Below, one piece after another: positions 1 to 10,400 of a DNA stretch of 34,500 bases. Where the stretch lies: NCBI GenBank assembly GCA_934486735.1, contig CAKSQL010000031.1, positions 1-34,500 of the forward strand. Reading direction: 5' to 3'. How positions within the stretch are numbered: the stretch's first letter is position 1; every line of letters starts with the position of its first letter. A program made the translations under genes and the position numbers. The notes beneath the pieces are model-generated. The model did not search any database. It saw nothing but the letters and a program-made list of their open reading frames with translations, and was not told where the DNA came from. This DNA comes from an uncultured Clostridia bacterium. GTDB taxonomy: Bacteria; Bacillota; Clostridia; UBA1381.

Positions 1-322
1 TGAACAAATATGCTCTACTTTTTTAAAAATTTTTAAGCTCTATTTGTTAGACACCCCAACATTTATTATAGAGCCTATAAAACAAAAGGGCTGCAAAAAA
101 TGCACCGACCGTTCAATGGCATAGATGCTATTACAAATTATAGCATTTGCTTAAGGTTGAAATCCGAAAAACTGCGGATTTCTATCTGTTTTTTTGCCCT
201 TGAACTACATTTCAAACACACCTCTTGGAGTATCAAGTACACCGTCGTGTTCGTTTGAAACGTTCTGCACTCTTTTTTTACAGCCCTACAGACACTGCAG
301 CACTCTCTGTGCCGCAGCTTTT
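1..322. other. gene-free left edge with several inverted repeats
   Basis: I see no convincing gene here. The stretch is AT-rich and holds several inverted repeats: an 8-bp pair around 3-10 and 41-48, a 7-bp pair at 37-43 and 68-74, a 7-bp hairpin at 125-131/140-146, and the two hairpins listed separately. The 62-residue frame starting at 225 has no recognisable sequence, runs into the antisense of the hydrolase gene and was not called. The leftward surface-protein operon ends at 323, so its transcript must stop somewhere in this stretch. Confidence 0.6.
159..195 (+). terminator. hairpin with T-run, rightward orientation (weak)
   Basis: An 8-bp perfect stem (GAAATCCG at 159-166, CGGATTTC at 175-182) with an 8-nt loop is followed by seven T at 189-195. 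The T-run starts 6 nt after the stem, which is farther than usual, so this is only a possible rightward terminator. No rightward gene is visible upstream within the window. Confidence 0.35.
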
Positions 323-324
323 TT
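295..324 (+). terminator. intrinsic-terminator-like hairpin, rightward orientation
   Basis: A 9-bp stem (CTGCAGCAC at 295-303, GTGCCGCAG at 309-317, one G-U pair on the minus-strand RNA) with a 5-nt loop is followed by six T at 319-324. The T-run overlaps the stop codon of the leftward hydrolase gene. In the leftward direction the same stem has no T-run, so it fits a rightward transcript better, or it may only protect the 3' end of the leftward mRNA. Confidence 0.5.
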
Positions 325-3300
325 ATTTAACCTTTACAACCCTGGGCGAAGTCAGCGGTGTCATTAACTCCGCATTTTTGAAAACAAACAGCTTTATTTT
401 GTCACCCGATTGAACCTTATTGGATAAAACCATCTCTGTTTCCGCCGTTGAGGTCTTTCCTGCCGATACCCTTGTCTCGGTAAAATCAACAGCATGCATG
501 ACACCGTCAACACCATATATCGCCGCAGCAACACAAAGCTCGGTATCGTCGTAATTGCTTACAAATTCCGATTCGATATTAATCATATCCACTCCGGCAA
601 TGCTGTCTTTATCAAGCACATTTCCGTCTTTATCGCGAACAGTTATATTTTTCAAATCATAAAGATTGTAAAAATAAAAATATCTTTCCGAGACCTTTCC
701 CGAATCCGGTAACCACACTCTTACCAAATACTCTCCCGTTTCGGAATCAATCTTGAAATCCTTTGAAAAACTCCCGTCCTCCGAAGCCTTTGCCTCCGCC
801 AGATATCTCACATCGGCTATTCCCTCTGCCGCTGTTTTGCCCGGCTTTATAATCTGAATGCTTACCGGTTTTGTTGTGTTCCCGGTGCAATATCCGCTTA
901 TTTTCACCGCTTTTGTACTATTGTCATAATCGATGTTAAACGCAGGAATCCTCGTATTGTTGCGCACCCGTATACCGCCGAAAGTGATTCCCTCCGGACT
1001 TGTTGTCATCCACCCGGTCCAAAGAGCCACTCTGAAGTCGCAGCCATAATTTTCAAGCCACGCATCCTTAATACGAAATTCCGCAGTTTTCCATGTCTTT
1101 GTATTTTGCAAATAAACAACCTTCCCGGTCGGATATTGAAAAGAGTATTTCCCTTTGTCAACAGCAATGTCAAAATTGCCGCCGCCCTCGTCATAGTAAT
1201 CCACAAAAACGGTAATGTCATTCAGACCGCCATACAAAATCCCGTCATCAATATCCGCCTGCAAATAATATCCGTCATCAACGGCGGGCACATAAACCCC
1301 ATATCTGCCTGCCTTTTCGACATACTTGAACTTCCCGTTCGGATTAGCTGCCGCCGATACTGCAATTCCGTCGAACTGTACACTGTAATTGCCCGTTATA
1401 CTATTCAAATTCTTAAACCCGCTGTTCTCAAAATCCGCCGACAAAATCGGAGTTCCGTAGTTTTTTTCTTCCGCTCTGACTGCAATAAAGCTGATTGTCG
1501 ATGTACTATCGGTTGTTATTATGAAGTCGCCGCCGTCCATCGAATTATCTGCCGTCAGCCCCTCCGTTGAAAACTTCGCTGTTTTCAGTGTATTGCTTGT
1601 TCCGACCATAATCAGCTCGGTTCTTTTCATCGTCCCATCCTTGCCGCGGTAGCTTATATAAAAGTTTCCGCTGCCGCTGTCATAATAATCTATCGAAATT
1701 TTCAGTCCATCTGTCTTTGCCCAAAAATCATCGATATCGCATACGATTTTATTATCACTCGGATTTATCTCGTACGCGTTGCGTCCGCCTGCCGTTTTCG
1801 GCTCTTTATACCCCAACACCCGAATACCGTCGTATTTGTATCCGGTTCCGAATGTCGCCGTTGCCATTCCACGTATCTCTGTCATAATGCCGTCAGTCCT
1901 AAACTCGCCTTTTCTGCCCTCTATGTATATCGGCGAACCGTTTATCTCCTTTATCCGGCACCCATTTCCGAACATATCATAGCAGGTCATGCCAAGATTA
2001 CCGCCGGTAAGCAAAAACGGAACGGTTTTGTTGTCCGCGGTGTAAACCGCCCATATTTCGCGGTCTCCGTCCTCAAATTTGTACATCCTTATATTTTCTT
2101 TCGGTCTGTACTCCTTTACAAACTTCGCATTTTTCAAAAACTGTGCCGCGGCGGCAGTGGCAAGATATGACTGCTTTGGCTTGTAAGAAATTTCCTCAGA
2201 CTCGTCCCAGCTTGATATGATTCCGTAATTATGCTCGCTTTCATTCTTGTCGATACCGTCGTTTTTGAAATCGTACATGAAAATTTTCTCAACGCCGTAT
2301 GCCATTCCCGAAATATACGCACGCGATATATAGTCCGCCTGAATCTCCTCCGAAACATTTCCCGCGGCGCTGCCGGTGTACCACCCATACTCGGTTATCC
2401 ACTGCGGTTTTGGCGTCCCGTATTTTCGCATCATATTATACATCTTTTGAAAATTGTCCTCGACGCTTCCGCTTTCCTTTTTACTGTCCGGTGACATCGG
2501 GAAGCAATACGGGTGATACGATATCGCATCACAATACTCAAACATGCTTTTTCCGTCCGCTTTTATCGAAAACAGCGAATCGAACCAGCCGGCTGAGGCA
2601 GTTATCGTTGCGCCTGCCACTACGGTTATATTCTCATCCACCGCTTTCAGCGCCTCATAGGTGTACTTCAATATATTGGCGTAATGCTCGATTCCATAAC
2701 CGCCGTTCCACGTGCCGCTGTTCCATTCGTTCCAGACCTCAAAGCAATCTGCCTTGCCCTTCAAGTGCTCGGCAACGGCTGCGGCATACGCCGCAAACGC
2801 CTTATAGCCATCCTCATCGTGCGGAACTCCGTAGAATTTGTTCGAATAACTCAAAACAATCAAAGGTTTGATTCCGTTTTCCGTACACGCATTGACATAG
2901 TCATCTGCATAAAAGGTATACTTTCCTTTTTCAAGCTCGACATGGTTCCAATAATATTCATCGCGTATCATATCCACACCGGATTTTTTCAGCATGTACA
3001 TCATCGAATTAAGCTTATCCGAATTTGCTTTCTGCCCCGAAATGTGCGTACATGTTCCGAAAATACTGTTCGGATTTTGACGCGTAACCGCCTTGGCAAT
3101 ACTAAATTCCACAGTATCGTCGCTGTGTCGGTCGCCGCTTGTCACGCTGACCTCAGCGCTGTAAAATCCGCAATCAAGCCCTTTCAGCACTATGCTGCCA
3201 TCGGTACTGCCGCCTGTTTTTGCCAAAACAGTGCGGCTTTCTTCCTTTACAAGCTTTCCGTCCGCATTTGACACTTTTGCCGTCACAGTGTAGTCAGCTG

Positions 3301-3937
3301 CCTCACCGGTATTGAATATATCGACCTTAATTTCCGCACCCTCGTTTGAATCAAAAACATGTCCTGTACGCTCACAGCTTACTGTCGGCTGTACCGAGAC
3401 CGAAACACTTTCAAACGCAACCGGCGATGTGCTTTTTCCATCTTTATCCTGAAGTGTTATTCTGAAATCACTGTTCAATATTCCATCATTATACGAGCAG
3501 TCGCTCAAACGAAAGCTGTGCGTTTTCCATGAATTTGTACCGGTGAGATTTACCGTCTCGCTGTAGAGCGGAGTCTTTTCCTTGTTTGTGTACAAAATGC
3601 AAAACTTTCCGTCATCGGCGTCATAATATTGCACCTTTATAACGGATATTCCGCCATAATCATACAGATAATCATTGTCAACCTTGCAATTTATATAATA
3701 TACTCCGCTTGTCGGCACGCTCCATGCTCGCACGCCGTCAATCTCTGTTGTCTCGGCATTTCTCGATGCCGCGATTATGTATCTGCCGCCCGATACAAAG
3801 CTCAAATATGCGCCGCCGTCCCCCGCGAATGCGAGTGACGTGAATAACACTGTCCATATCAGACACAATATACTTATATTTTTGAAAGAATTACCGCCGC
3901 CTCGGCTCTGGTTGCATTTCTTTCCGGATAAAAGCAT
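323..3937 (-). CDS. secreted multidomain clan GH-A glycoside hydrolase without SLH domains
   Basis: Predicted secreted glycosidase of 1204 aa. Residues about 19-38 form a signal peptide hydrophobic core ending in SLAFA. The catalytic TIM-barrel spans about 291-610. VWNEWN (E404) fits the acid/base at the end of strand 4 and WITEYGW (E516) fits the nucleophile on strand 7, the clan GH-A pattern; RDEYYW and the G-VPHDE-GY segment are shared with the two neighbouring paralogues. The barrel is GH39-like but the family is not certain. Beta-rich modules with a recurring VDYYDxGxGxF motif lie at about 45-180, 715-825 and 865-990. A module at about 997-1090 matches the N-terminus of the protein at 15041-13326, and the last 115 residues match the C-terminus of the DUF6273-like protein. 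There is no SLH domain, so it may be released or bound otherwise. The start lies inside the upstream gene, with two in-frame TGA codons directly before it and GGAG 10 nt upstream. Substrate unknown. Confidence 0.88.
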   Translation of the reverse strand: MLLSGKKCNQSRGGGNSFKNISILCLIWTVLFTSLAFAGDGGAYLSFVSGGRYIIAASRNAETTEIDGVRAWSVPTSGVYYINCKVDNDYLYDYGGISVIKVQYYDADDGKFCILYTNKEKTPLYSETVNLTGTNSWKTHSFRLSDCSYNDGILNSDFRITLQDKDGKSTSPVAFESVSVSVQPTVSCERTGHVFDSNEGAEIKVDIFNTGEAADYTVTAKVSNADGKLVKEESRTVLAKTGGSTDGSIVLKGLDCGFYSAEVSVTSGDRHSDDTVEFSIAKAVTRQNPNSIFGTCTHISGQKANSDKLNSMMYMLKKSGVDMIRDEYYWNHVELEKGKYTFYADDYVNACTENGIKPLIVLSYSNKFYGVPHDEDGYKAFAAYAAAVAEHLKGKADCFEVWNEWNSGTWNGGYGIEHYANILKYTYEALKAVDENITVVAGATITASAGWFDSLFSIKADGKSMFEYCDAISYHPYCFPMSPDSKKESGSVEDNFQKMYNMMRKYGTPKPQWITEYGWYTGSAAGNVSEEIQADYISRAYISGMAYGVEKIFMYDFKNDGIDKNESEHNYGIISSWDESEEISYKPKQSYLATAAAAQFLKNAKFVKEYRPKENIRMYKFEDGDREIWAVYTADNKTVPFLLTGGNLGMTCYDMFGNGCRIKEINGSPIYIEGRKGEFRTDGIMTEIRGMATATFGTGYKYDGIRVLGYKEPKTAGGRNAYEINPSDNKIVCDIDDFWAKTDGLKISIDYYDSGSGNFYISYRGKDGTMKRTELIMVGTSNTLKTAKFSTEGLTADNSMDGGDFIITTDSTSTISFIAVRAEEKNYGTPILSADFENSGFKNLNSITGNYSVQFDGIAVSAAANPNGKFKYVEKAGRYGVYVPAVDDGYYLQADIDDGILYGGLNDITVFVDYYDEGGGNFDIAVDKGKYSFQYPTGKVVYLQNTKTWKTAEFRIKDAWLENYGCDFRVALWTGWMTTSPEGITFGGIRVRNNTRIPAFNIDYDNSTKAVKISGYCTGNTTKPVSIQIIKPGKTAAEGIADVRYLAEAKASEDGSFSKDFKIDSETGEYLVRVWLPDSGKVSERYFYFYNLYDLKNITVRDKDGNVLDKDSIAGVDMINIESEFVSNYDDTELCVAAAIYGVDGVMHAVDFTETRVSAGKTSTAETEMVLSNKVQSGDKIKLFVFKNAELMTPLTSPRVVKVK

Positions 3938-6900
3938 CCGTCATCATCTCCTATCATAATGCCTGTGCCAAACACTCCGGCAACATACGGCTTCAAATCT
4001 TCTCTCACGCTGTCATAGTCTGACGGCAGCGCACTTTCGCTTTTGCCCGTTCTGCCGGATATTCTCGATACAATCCGCGCAATCTCGACTCGGGTTATGC
4101 TCCGCTCAAAGCTGTCGAACTCGCCGTCCTCAACAATTCCAAGTTCCTCGGCGCGGTTTATATATCCCAAATCCCATGCGCCGCCGTCCTTAATTCCGCC
4201 ATACTTCATTTTCTGCATAACAAGCGCGATAAATTCGTTTACCTTTATATTGTTGTCCGGCTTCATTGTTCCGTCGGAATATCCGCTGATTGCTCCTATC
4301 TTTGCCATATCGGTAAGATAGCTTTCCGCCCAGTGACCGTTTGTATCGGAAAACTCTGCCGTCTTTGTTTCTTTTTCGCCGACTCCGTCCATGACTTCAA
4401 GTGTCACCTTTCCGAAAGATATTCCCTCCGGACTTCTTCCCATAGCCGGTGCCCAAAGAGCTACTCTTAAATCGCTTAAATAATTACAATAATTTTTCCA
4501 CCAGCAATCGCCCAATATATATTCAACTGTTTTCCATTCCTTTGTATCATTCAGCTTGATAATCTCCGCCTCTTTAAAGGAAGTATAATTACCGACATCG
4601 TAGCCGAGAGTAAATGTTCCGTGCCCCTCGTCAAAGTAATCTATCGATACCTTTACCGGTGAAAAGCTTCCGTACAATATGTCGTCATTTGCGTCCACAT
4701 AAATGTACAGAGCCTCTCCTTCTGCGCTTACATATACGCATTTTCTGCCGCCCTTTTCAAGATATTCAAATCGGTTGCGCGTATCACAGAAATATCCGTA
4801 GCATCCGTCTCCCTTAATAGGGTACCACGGATTTTTACTCGCGGAAATCCCTTGCAACACCTCGTCATCGTCAAAGCTTACAGACATCACTCTTTTTTCC
4901 TCATCCTCCGCCTTAACAATTCTTACGCCCATGAATGAAACACTGCGCTTTTCAGGCTCGGTCAATACCAGTTTAAAATCGTTTCCGTCCAGGGAATTGT
5001 CAAACGCCGCGTCGTCTATATAAATTTTTGCCGTTTTCCACTTTCCGGTGTTGGTCAGCTTTATCGGCTCGGTGCGTTTTGCACCCTCGGGAGCGGCATA
5101 TTCCATGCAAAACTGCGCCACGCCGTTGTCAAAGTACGAAATCTCCGCCGCAATCGGGTTAATTCCGCCGAAAATATATCCGTCGTCAACATCGCATGAA
5201 ATTTCATTAAATTTGCAATCCTTTCCCACAGTAAAACAATTCTGATTGCCTTTGCTGTCGAAATCGTAATGCTCCTCAACGTAAATCCCGTCGGAATTTT
5301 TGTACTGTCCAAAGGTTATAAGCGCGCTCTTTCTCTTTTTGAGTTCAATATCGTCTATATTAAATCTGCCCTTTTCGCCGACAAGATATATAACCGAACT
5401 GTTAAGCGTGTCGGGAATATCAACAGCGTTTCCGAATATATCATATGCCTGCATTTCGGCAGTATCGCCCTTTACTGACAAGCGAACACTTTTTACATTG
5501 CTGTTATTCTCGCCCATATAGTACATAACCGCCATATCTTTTCCGTCCTTTTCGAACAGATATACTCTCGCGTCGGGCAGCGGTCTGTATTCCTTGATGA
5601 ATTTTGCGCCGTTTAATCTGTTTGACGCAGCCGCCACCGCTACATATGACGGTTTGGGCGCATATTTCACGGTTTCGGAATTCTCCCAGCTTCGTATTGT
5701 TCCGTAGTTGTGCTCGCTGTTTGCCTCGTCGATTCCGTCGTTTTTGAAGTCGTACATAAATATTTTGTCTATCCCGTAAACCACACCGTTTATATAGCCG
5801 CGTGTCAGATACTCTGCCTGAGTTTTTTCATCGACATTTGATCCTGCCGTACCGGTGTACCAGCCCCACTCGGTTATCCACTGCTTTTTGGGAGTCCCGT
5901 ATTTTTCCATGGTCTTGTACATGTTCTCAAAGTTATCTTCAATATTTCCCCGATAAGTTTTTTGTTCAGGATTCGACGGCATACAATACGGGTGATAGGA
6001 TATAACGTCGCAATAGTCGAATGCGCCAAGCTCAAACAATTGGTCAAACCACCCGTCCGGAGCGGTTATGGCCGCACCTATTGCCACCGGTACATCGGCA
6101 TCGACCGCCTTTAATTTCGGATATGTCGCTTTTATGATATTGACATATTCCTCATTTCCGTAGCCGCCGTTCCACGTGCCGCCGTTCCATTCGTTCCAGA
6201 TTTCAAAGCCGTAGACCTTGCCCTTTAAATGCTCCGCAACAGCGGCGGCATAATTTCCGAAAGCCTCGTAACCCTCCTCATTGTGCGGAACTCCGTAAAA
6301 TTTGTTCGAATAGCTCAGACAAATCATAGGCTTGATTCCGATTTCGTTAAGTGCGTCTACATAATCATCGCAATTAAAAGTGTACTTTCCCTTTTCAAGT
6401 TCTACTCCATCCCAGTAATATTCGTCACGTATATACATTATTCCGGAGTTTTTCAGCATGCTCTTCATACTTTCAAGCCTTTCGCTGCCGGCTTTAAGAC
6501 CGCTGATATGCGTACATGTTCCGAAAATACCCTCGCCGTCATAATCCTCTATTCTTTCGACATAAGAAAAAGGCAGTTCATAGCATATGTCCTCTTTTTC
6601 CGATTCTATTTTAAGTCTTACACGAAATGTATAAGTATTTTTTTCTTTTATTTCAAGTCCTATCTTCTTTGATATCGTCCCGTTCGGCAAAAGACTTATC
6701 GTTTCGCTTTTGTTCCTATATATTGTGCCGAATGACGATTCTGCCTCTGCATAAAGCTCGGCTTCAATCGGTTTTGATGTCACATTTTTAAAGTCCACGT
6801 CAAAGCTGACCTCATCACCCTCAACAAAGCAATTGCCCGTCTTTGTACAGGACGCGTCTATTCTGACCGATTCTTTCCTTATTTTAAGCTTTTTGATTCC

Positions 6901-7326
6901 TATATTATATCCGCTGCCGCTTTTCGCTGTAAACCGAACAACATTTTCTCCCTTATTCATATAAGCGCTGCCGAAATTCACCGTCTTTTCGCCGTTGCTG
7001 CCGCCAGCCGTCGCGACGCGCTCGCCGACATCCTTTCCATTTACCGACAGCTGAATATTTCCGCCGTTTCCCGAAATCAGCATATCCGCATCTATACGAT
7101 ATGTGCCCTCGGTTTCGACTGTTATTGCGCCCTCTATAAAGCTGCCCTCTCCGCCGCCCGTCTTAACGGCTCCGTTTTCGTCATTTGAAAATTTGCCTTT
7201 TAAGTCGGAGCGCATATTCATCTCCGAATTTGAAAACTCAGCCTCCTCCGCATGCCATTCCTCGGCAAATGAAATTGTTCCGAGAACCATTGCAAGAGAA
7301 AGCAAAAACGAGATGATTTTTTTCAT
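3874..7326 (-). CDS. SLH-anchored clan GH-A glycoside hydrolase
   Basis: Predicted cell-surface glycosidase of 1150 aa. Residues 1-21 are a signal peptide (MKKIISFLLS start). About 25-150 resembles a carbohydrate-binding beta-sandwich of the CBM6/35 kind, followed by an Ig-like segment (about 155-255). The GH-A barrel is at about 267-580; FEIWNEW places the acid/base at E379 and WITEWGW the nucleophile at E486. Two YFDxGxGxF-type beta modules lie at about 685-805 and 850-978. Three SLH repeats fill about 990-1150 (HWAESYLTDMAKIGAISGYSDG in part, then RNATRAEAAVIL at the end), which would dock the enzyme to secondary cell-wall polymer. It is closely similar to the downstream hydrolase across the barrel, so the pair probably arose by duplication. 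It is followed by that gene with a 64-bp overlap and preceded by an 82-bp gap holding a strong hairpin. Confidence 0.9.
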   Translation of the reverse strand: MKKIISFLLSLAMVLGTISFAEEWHAEEAEFSNSEMNMRSDLKGKFSNDENGAVKTGGGEGSFIEGAITVETEGTYRIDADMLISGNGGNIQLSVNGKDVGERVATAGGSNGEKTVNFGSAYMNKGENVVRFTAKSGSGYNIGIKKLKIRKESVRIDASCTKTGNCFVEGDEVSFDVDFKNVTSKPIEAELYAEAESSFGTIYRNKSETISLLPNGTISKKIGLEIKEKNTYTFRVRLKIESEKEDICYELPFSYVERIEDYDGEGIFGTCTHISGLKAGSERLESMKSMLKNSGIMYIRDEYYWDGVELEKGKYTFNCDDYVDALNEIGIKPMICLSYSNKFYGVPHNEEGYEAFGNYAAAVAEHLKGKVYGFEIWNEWNGGTWNGGYGNEEYVNIIKATYPKLKAVDADVPVAIGAAITAPDGWFDQLFELGAFDYCDVISYHPYCMPSNPEQKTYRGNIEDNFENMYKTMEKYGTPKKQWITEWGWYTGTAGSNVDEKTQAEYLTRGYINGVVYGIDKIFMYDFKNDGIDEANSEHNYGTIRSWENSETVKYAPKPSYVAVAAASNRLNGAKFIKEYRPLPDARVYLFEKDGKDMAVMYYMGENNSNVKSVRLSVKGDTAEMQAYDIFGNAVDIPDTLNSSVIYLVGEKGRFNIDDIELKKRKSALITFGQYKNSDGIYVEEHYDFDSKGNQNCFTVGKDCKFNEISCDVDDGYIFGGINPIAAEISYFDNGVAQFCMEYAAPEGAKRTEPIKLTNTGKWKTAKIYIDDAAFDNSLDGNDFKLVLTEPEKRSVSFMGVRIVKAEDEEKRVMSVSFDDDEVLQGISASKNPWYPIKGDGCYGYFCDTRNRFEYLEKGGRKCVYVSAEGEALYIYVDANDDILYGSFSPVKVSIDYFDEGHGTFTLGYDVGNYTSFKEAEIIKLNDTKEWKTVEYILGDCWWKNYCNYLSDLRVALWAPAMGRSPEGISFGKVTLEVMDGVGEKETKTAEFSDTNGHWAESYLTDMAKIGAISGYSDGTMKPDNNIKVNEFIALVMQKMKYGGIKDGGAWDLGYINRAEELGIVEDGEFDSFERSITRVEIARIVSRISGRTGKSESALPSDYDSVREDLKPYVAGVFGTGIMIGDDDGCFYPERNATRAEAAVILSKI

Positions 7327-7366
7327 TCCGTCACATCCCTTTCTTTGATAATACCTGTAAATTTCA

Positions 7367-7398
7367 GCATACGGGCAGATTTTTCACTGCCCGTATGC
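7367..7398 (-). other. intercistronic hairpin (12-bp perfect stem)
   Basis: GCATACGGGCAG at 7367-7378 pairs perfectly with CTGCCCGTATGC at 7387-7398, with an 8-nt loop. It lies between two co-directional hydrolase genes and has no T-run in the leftward direction. It could be an mRNA-stabilising or processing element, or a partial terminator. Confidence 0.6.
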
Positions 7399-7408
7399 CA
7401 AAAATGAA

Positions 7409-10400
7409 CTATTTAATTATATTATACACCGCAACCGCAGCTTCTGCAAGAACAGTATCATCCTGCGGATAAAGCATTGTTCCGTTTCCGGCAATTATTC
7501 CTTTTGCAACCATATTTGCAAAACTCTGAACTGCGTAATCGGAAATTTTGTCATTGTCCAAGAATGCTTTCAGCACCTCGGCGTCGGCATTTGTTCCGTC
7601 CGCACATGCCTTGTCAAGCATAACAACCATGTCCTGTCTTGTGATTGTTTTGTCCTTTTCAAAGCCGTCATATGTGATTTTGTCCATATCGATTTTCATT
7701 GCCTTTGAAAGGATTTCGGCAAATTCTCCGGCAGTCAACTTTTTCGCTCCCGAATAATTTTCGGAAATTGCACCCTTGCCAATCAGCGCATTTGCCGCCT
7801 TATCAGCCCATGGATATGCCGCATCCGATACCGTTTTTGCATCATCCAAAAGAATCACATCCCCAAACAAATGTGCATCCTTTCCGCTGCCGATACCGCT
7901 CATATACTGAATCCAGCCGTCTCTGCCCTTGCCGTCGTCCTCGTTTGCGATAACCGAGAATCCAATTATCCGGTTCGGCGAAACCGTTGTTCCGAGTGGC
8001 AGAAGCTGCTTCCAGGGAATCTGAACCTCATATGTTACCGTCTTGTCATCCTCGTTTCTCTTTGCGCATCCGACATAGTCCTTGACCTCGCCGCCCGCAA
8101 TGCCGGGAATCGAGAGCCATTTCCACATATGAGTGTCTCCCTCATTTGTAACCACAATGCCTATTTCATGCCAGTCGTTTTTGCCTATTTTCTCGCCTCT
8201 CGACGGATCAATGCAGAACTGGAGTCCGTCGCCCTGCCAAATTCCCGAGCCCGATGAAGTTTGAATATGTATATCATCCTTAACTTTAACCATCATATAG
8301 AAATTGTCGTTGTCCCATTTGAGATATCCGAAACCGCTCAAATCGCCCTCGCCGCCGTATTCCTCCAATTCGCCCTGTCCTTTGTAGCCATGAATCTGAG
8401 ATATATCGTCAAGGCAGAACTTCATTGCGTCGTCCCATTCGTTTTCCTCGGCAACGCCGTCTATTTTAATATTGTTTTTTGCTCTCACCGCTGCAAGACA
8501 GCTGATTTCTCTTTTGTATTCCTTTGTCTCGCCGTCGCTTGTTTCAAGCTTCAATACCAGCGGAATAAGTTTGTTTTCGGGAGCTGTTTTTGGGTCGATT
8601 GTGCCTGTGAAGCTTTCGCCGAAGCCGAGTGTCGGAACTTTGATTTCAATTCCCGCATATTCTTCAGGCTCTGTTACAACGAGCTTTCCGGAAATATCTT
8701 TCTTTCTGGAATTGTTGGTAACGCTCACCTCAATGCCCCATTTTGAAAAGCCTTGTCTGTCATACAAAACAGGCGCTGCCTTTATCTCGCTTTCTTCCAC
8801 AACGGTTATGCCCGCGCCGACACTGCCCAAATATTCACCGTTCGATTCAATTTCAAACTCCACTCTGTAATCGCCGTTTGCCACATCATCGTTCACCGCA
8901 AGTTCTGCCGCAATTTCTCCGTCCGAGCCAAACTCGCTGTTCGAAACCATCGAAATTCCCTCGGGCAGCTTTGCCGATATTTTCCCCGATTTTCCCGGCA
9001 GGACAGTGCCTCTGTCAAACCTGACAGCAACGTTTTCGCCTTTTGCCGCCGAAATCTTTTTCTCCGCGGTGTCAAAGCCGGGTTTTTCTACTTTGTACGA
9101 ATTAAAGTTTCCCGAAATATATACCGGCTTTTCGTTTGCCAAAATCGTTACTGCACCGTTTTGCGTTTTGACAATCTTTTGATTGCCGAGCCAATCGGTC
9201 ACAGTCACTTCATCGCAGCCTACGTTTATTCCGACATTCTCCGCACTGCTCAGAGTCCAGATTGCCAAAATGCCCTCGCTGCCTTTTTTAAACTTGTATA
9301 CTTGGATATTATCCTCGTCATCGGATACCGTTTCAAATTCCGCGTCACCGAGTATATTTGTCGCATTGGCTATTGCAAGATACCCTTTTTTTGCCGCCAT
9401 CGGAACATTGTCATCTTTCGCTCTTATCATTCCGAAATTGTGTTCTCCGTTAGTTCTGCCCACGCCATCGTTCTGGAAGTCGTACAAGAACAGTTTATCC
9501 CTGCCCGAGAGGCTCTTTGAATAGACGTAAACTCTTGCCTTGTACGCACCTGCGGTTGTTTCGTCAATAATGCCGTCCGCTGACGGATAACCCATTTCGG
9601 TACACCACACATCGACATCCTTGCCATACTGCTTTGCCATGTCATGCACCTTTTTGATGTTGCTCTTTAAGCCGCCGCTCTCCGGGCTGGCCGGATATGC
9701 GTACGGATGTATCGATATCGCGTCTATCATGTCGATACCGGTGATATCAAGAACCGTTTTGATCCACCCCATGTCAACGTCCGCCGTTGCGCATGCCACA
9801 ATATACGCGTCGGGATTTGTCTCCTTTACAGCTGCAGATGCCTCTTTAAACATATAAGCATATGTCTCCGGGCCATAGCCGCTGCCAAAACTGCCGTTCC
9901 ATTCGTTCCATATTTCAAATGTATCCACTCTGCCCTTGAAATGCTCTGCCATTTTGCGGCAATACTCCGCAAAAGCTTTGTAACCGACCTCATCGTGCGG
10001 TGTGCCGCCGTAGAGCGGGTTACCGTAGTCAAGAATAATGAGCGAATTATTTCCCTTATCTGTCATTGCATCTATATATTCATCGTGGTTAAACTCAAAT
10101 ACGCCCTTCTCCTTTTCCACACCGTCCCAATAATACTCATCACGATTCCATGTTATTCCCGCTTTATCGATAAGTCCGGTAACAGGCTCGATAACTTCAG
10201 GGTATCTGCCGAGATGCGTACATACGCCGAAAGAATCATCGGAATTTTGACTTTTGGACATAACCGCCGATGAAAATCTAAAACTTTCAGTCTTGTCATT
10301 GCTTGTTATATTAATCATGTAAGTGTCATAATCAAGCACGCCGAGCGAGATTGTCTCGGTCTTTTCTTCGCCGCCCTTCAAGTCCACCGACAACTCACCG

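Noticed and set aside
215..262. Possible diverged copy of the right-edge repeat at the left edge
   Set aside because: Only short scattered matches (AAGTAC, CGTCGT) are shared, which is not more than chance would allow.
225..413. 62-codon frame at the left edge, plus strand
   Set aside because: No recognisable sequence, and its end is antisense to the hydrolase gene and overlaps a hairpin.
8753..9520. 255-codon frame on the plus strand
   Set aside because: Antisense to the CBM9-containing hydrolase and without domain signatures or a ribosome site worth noting.
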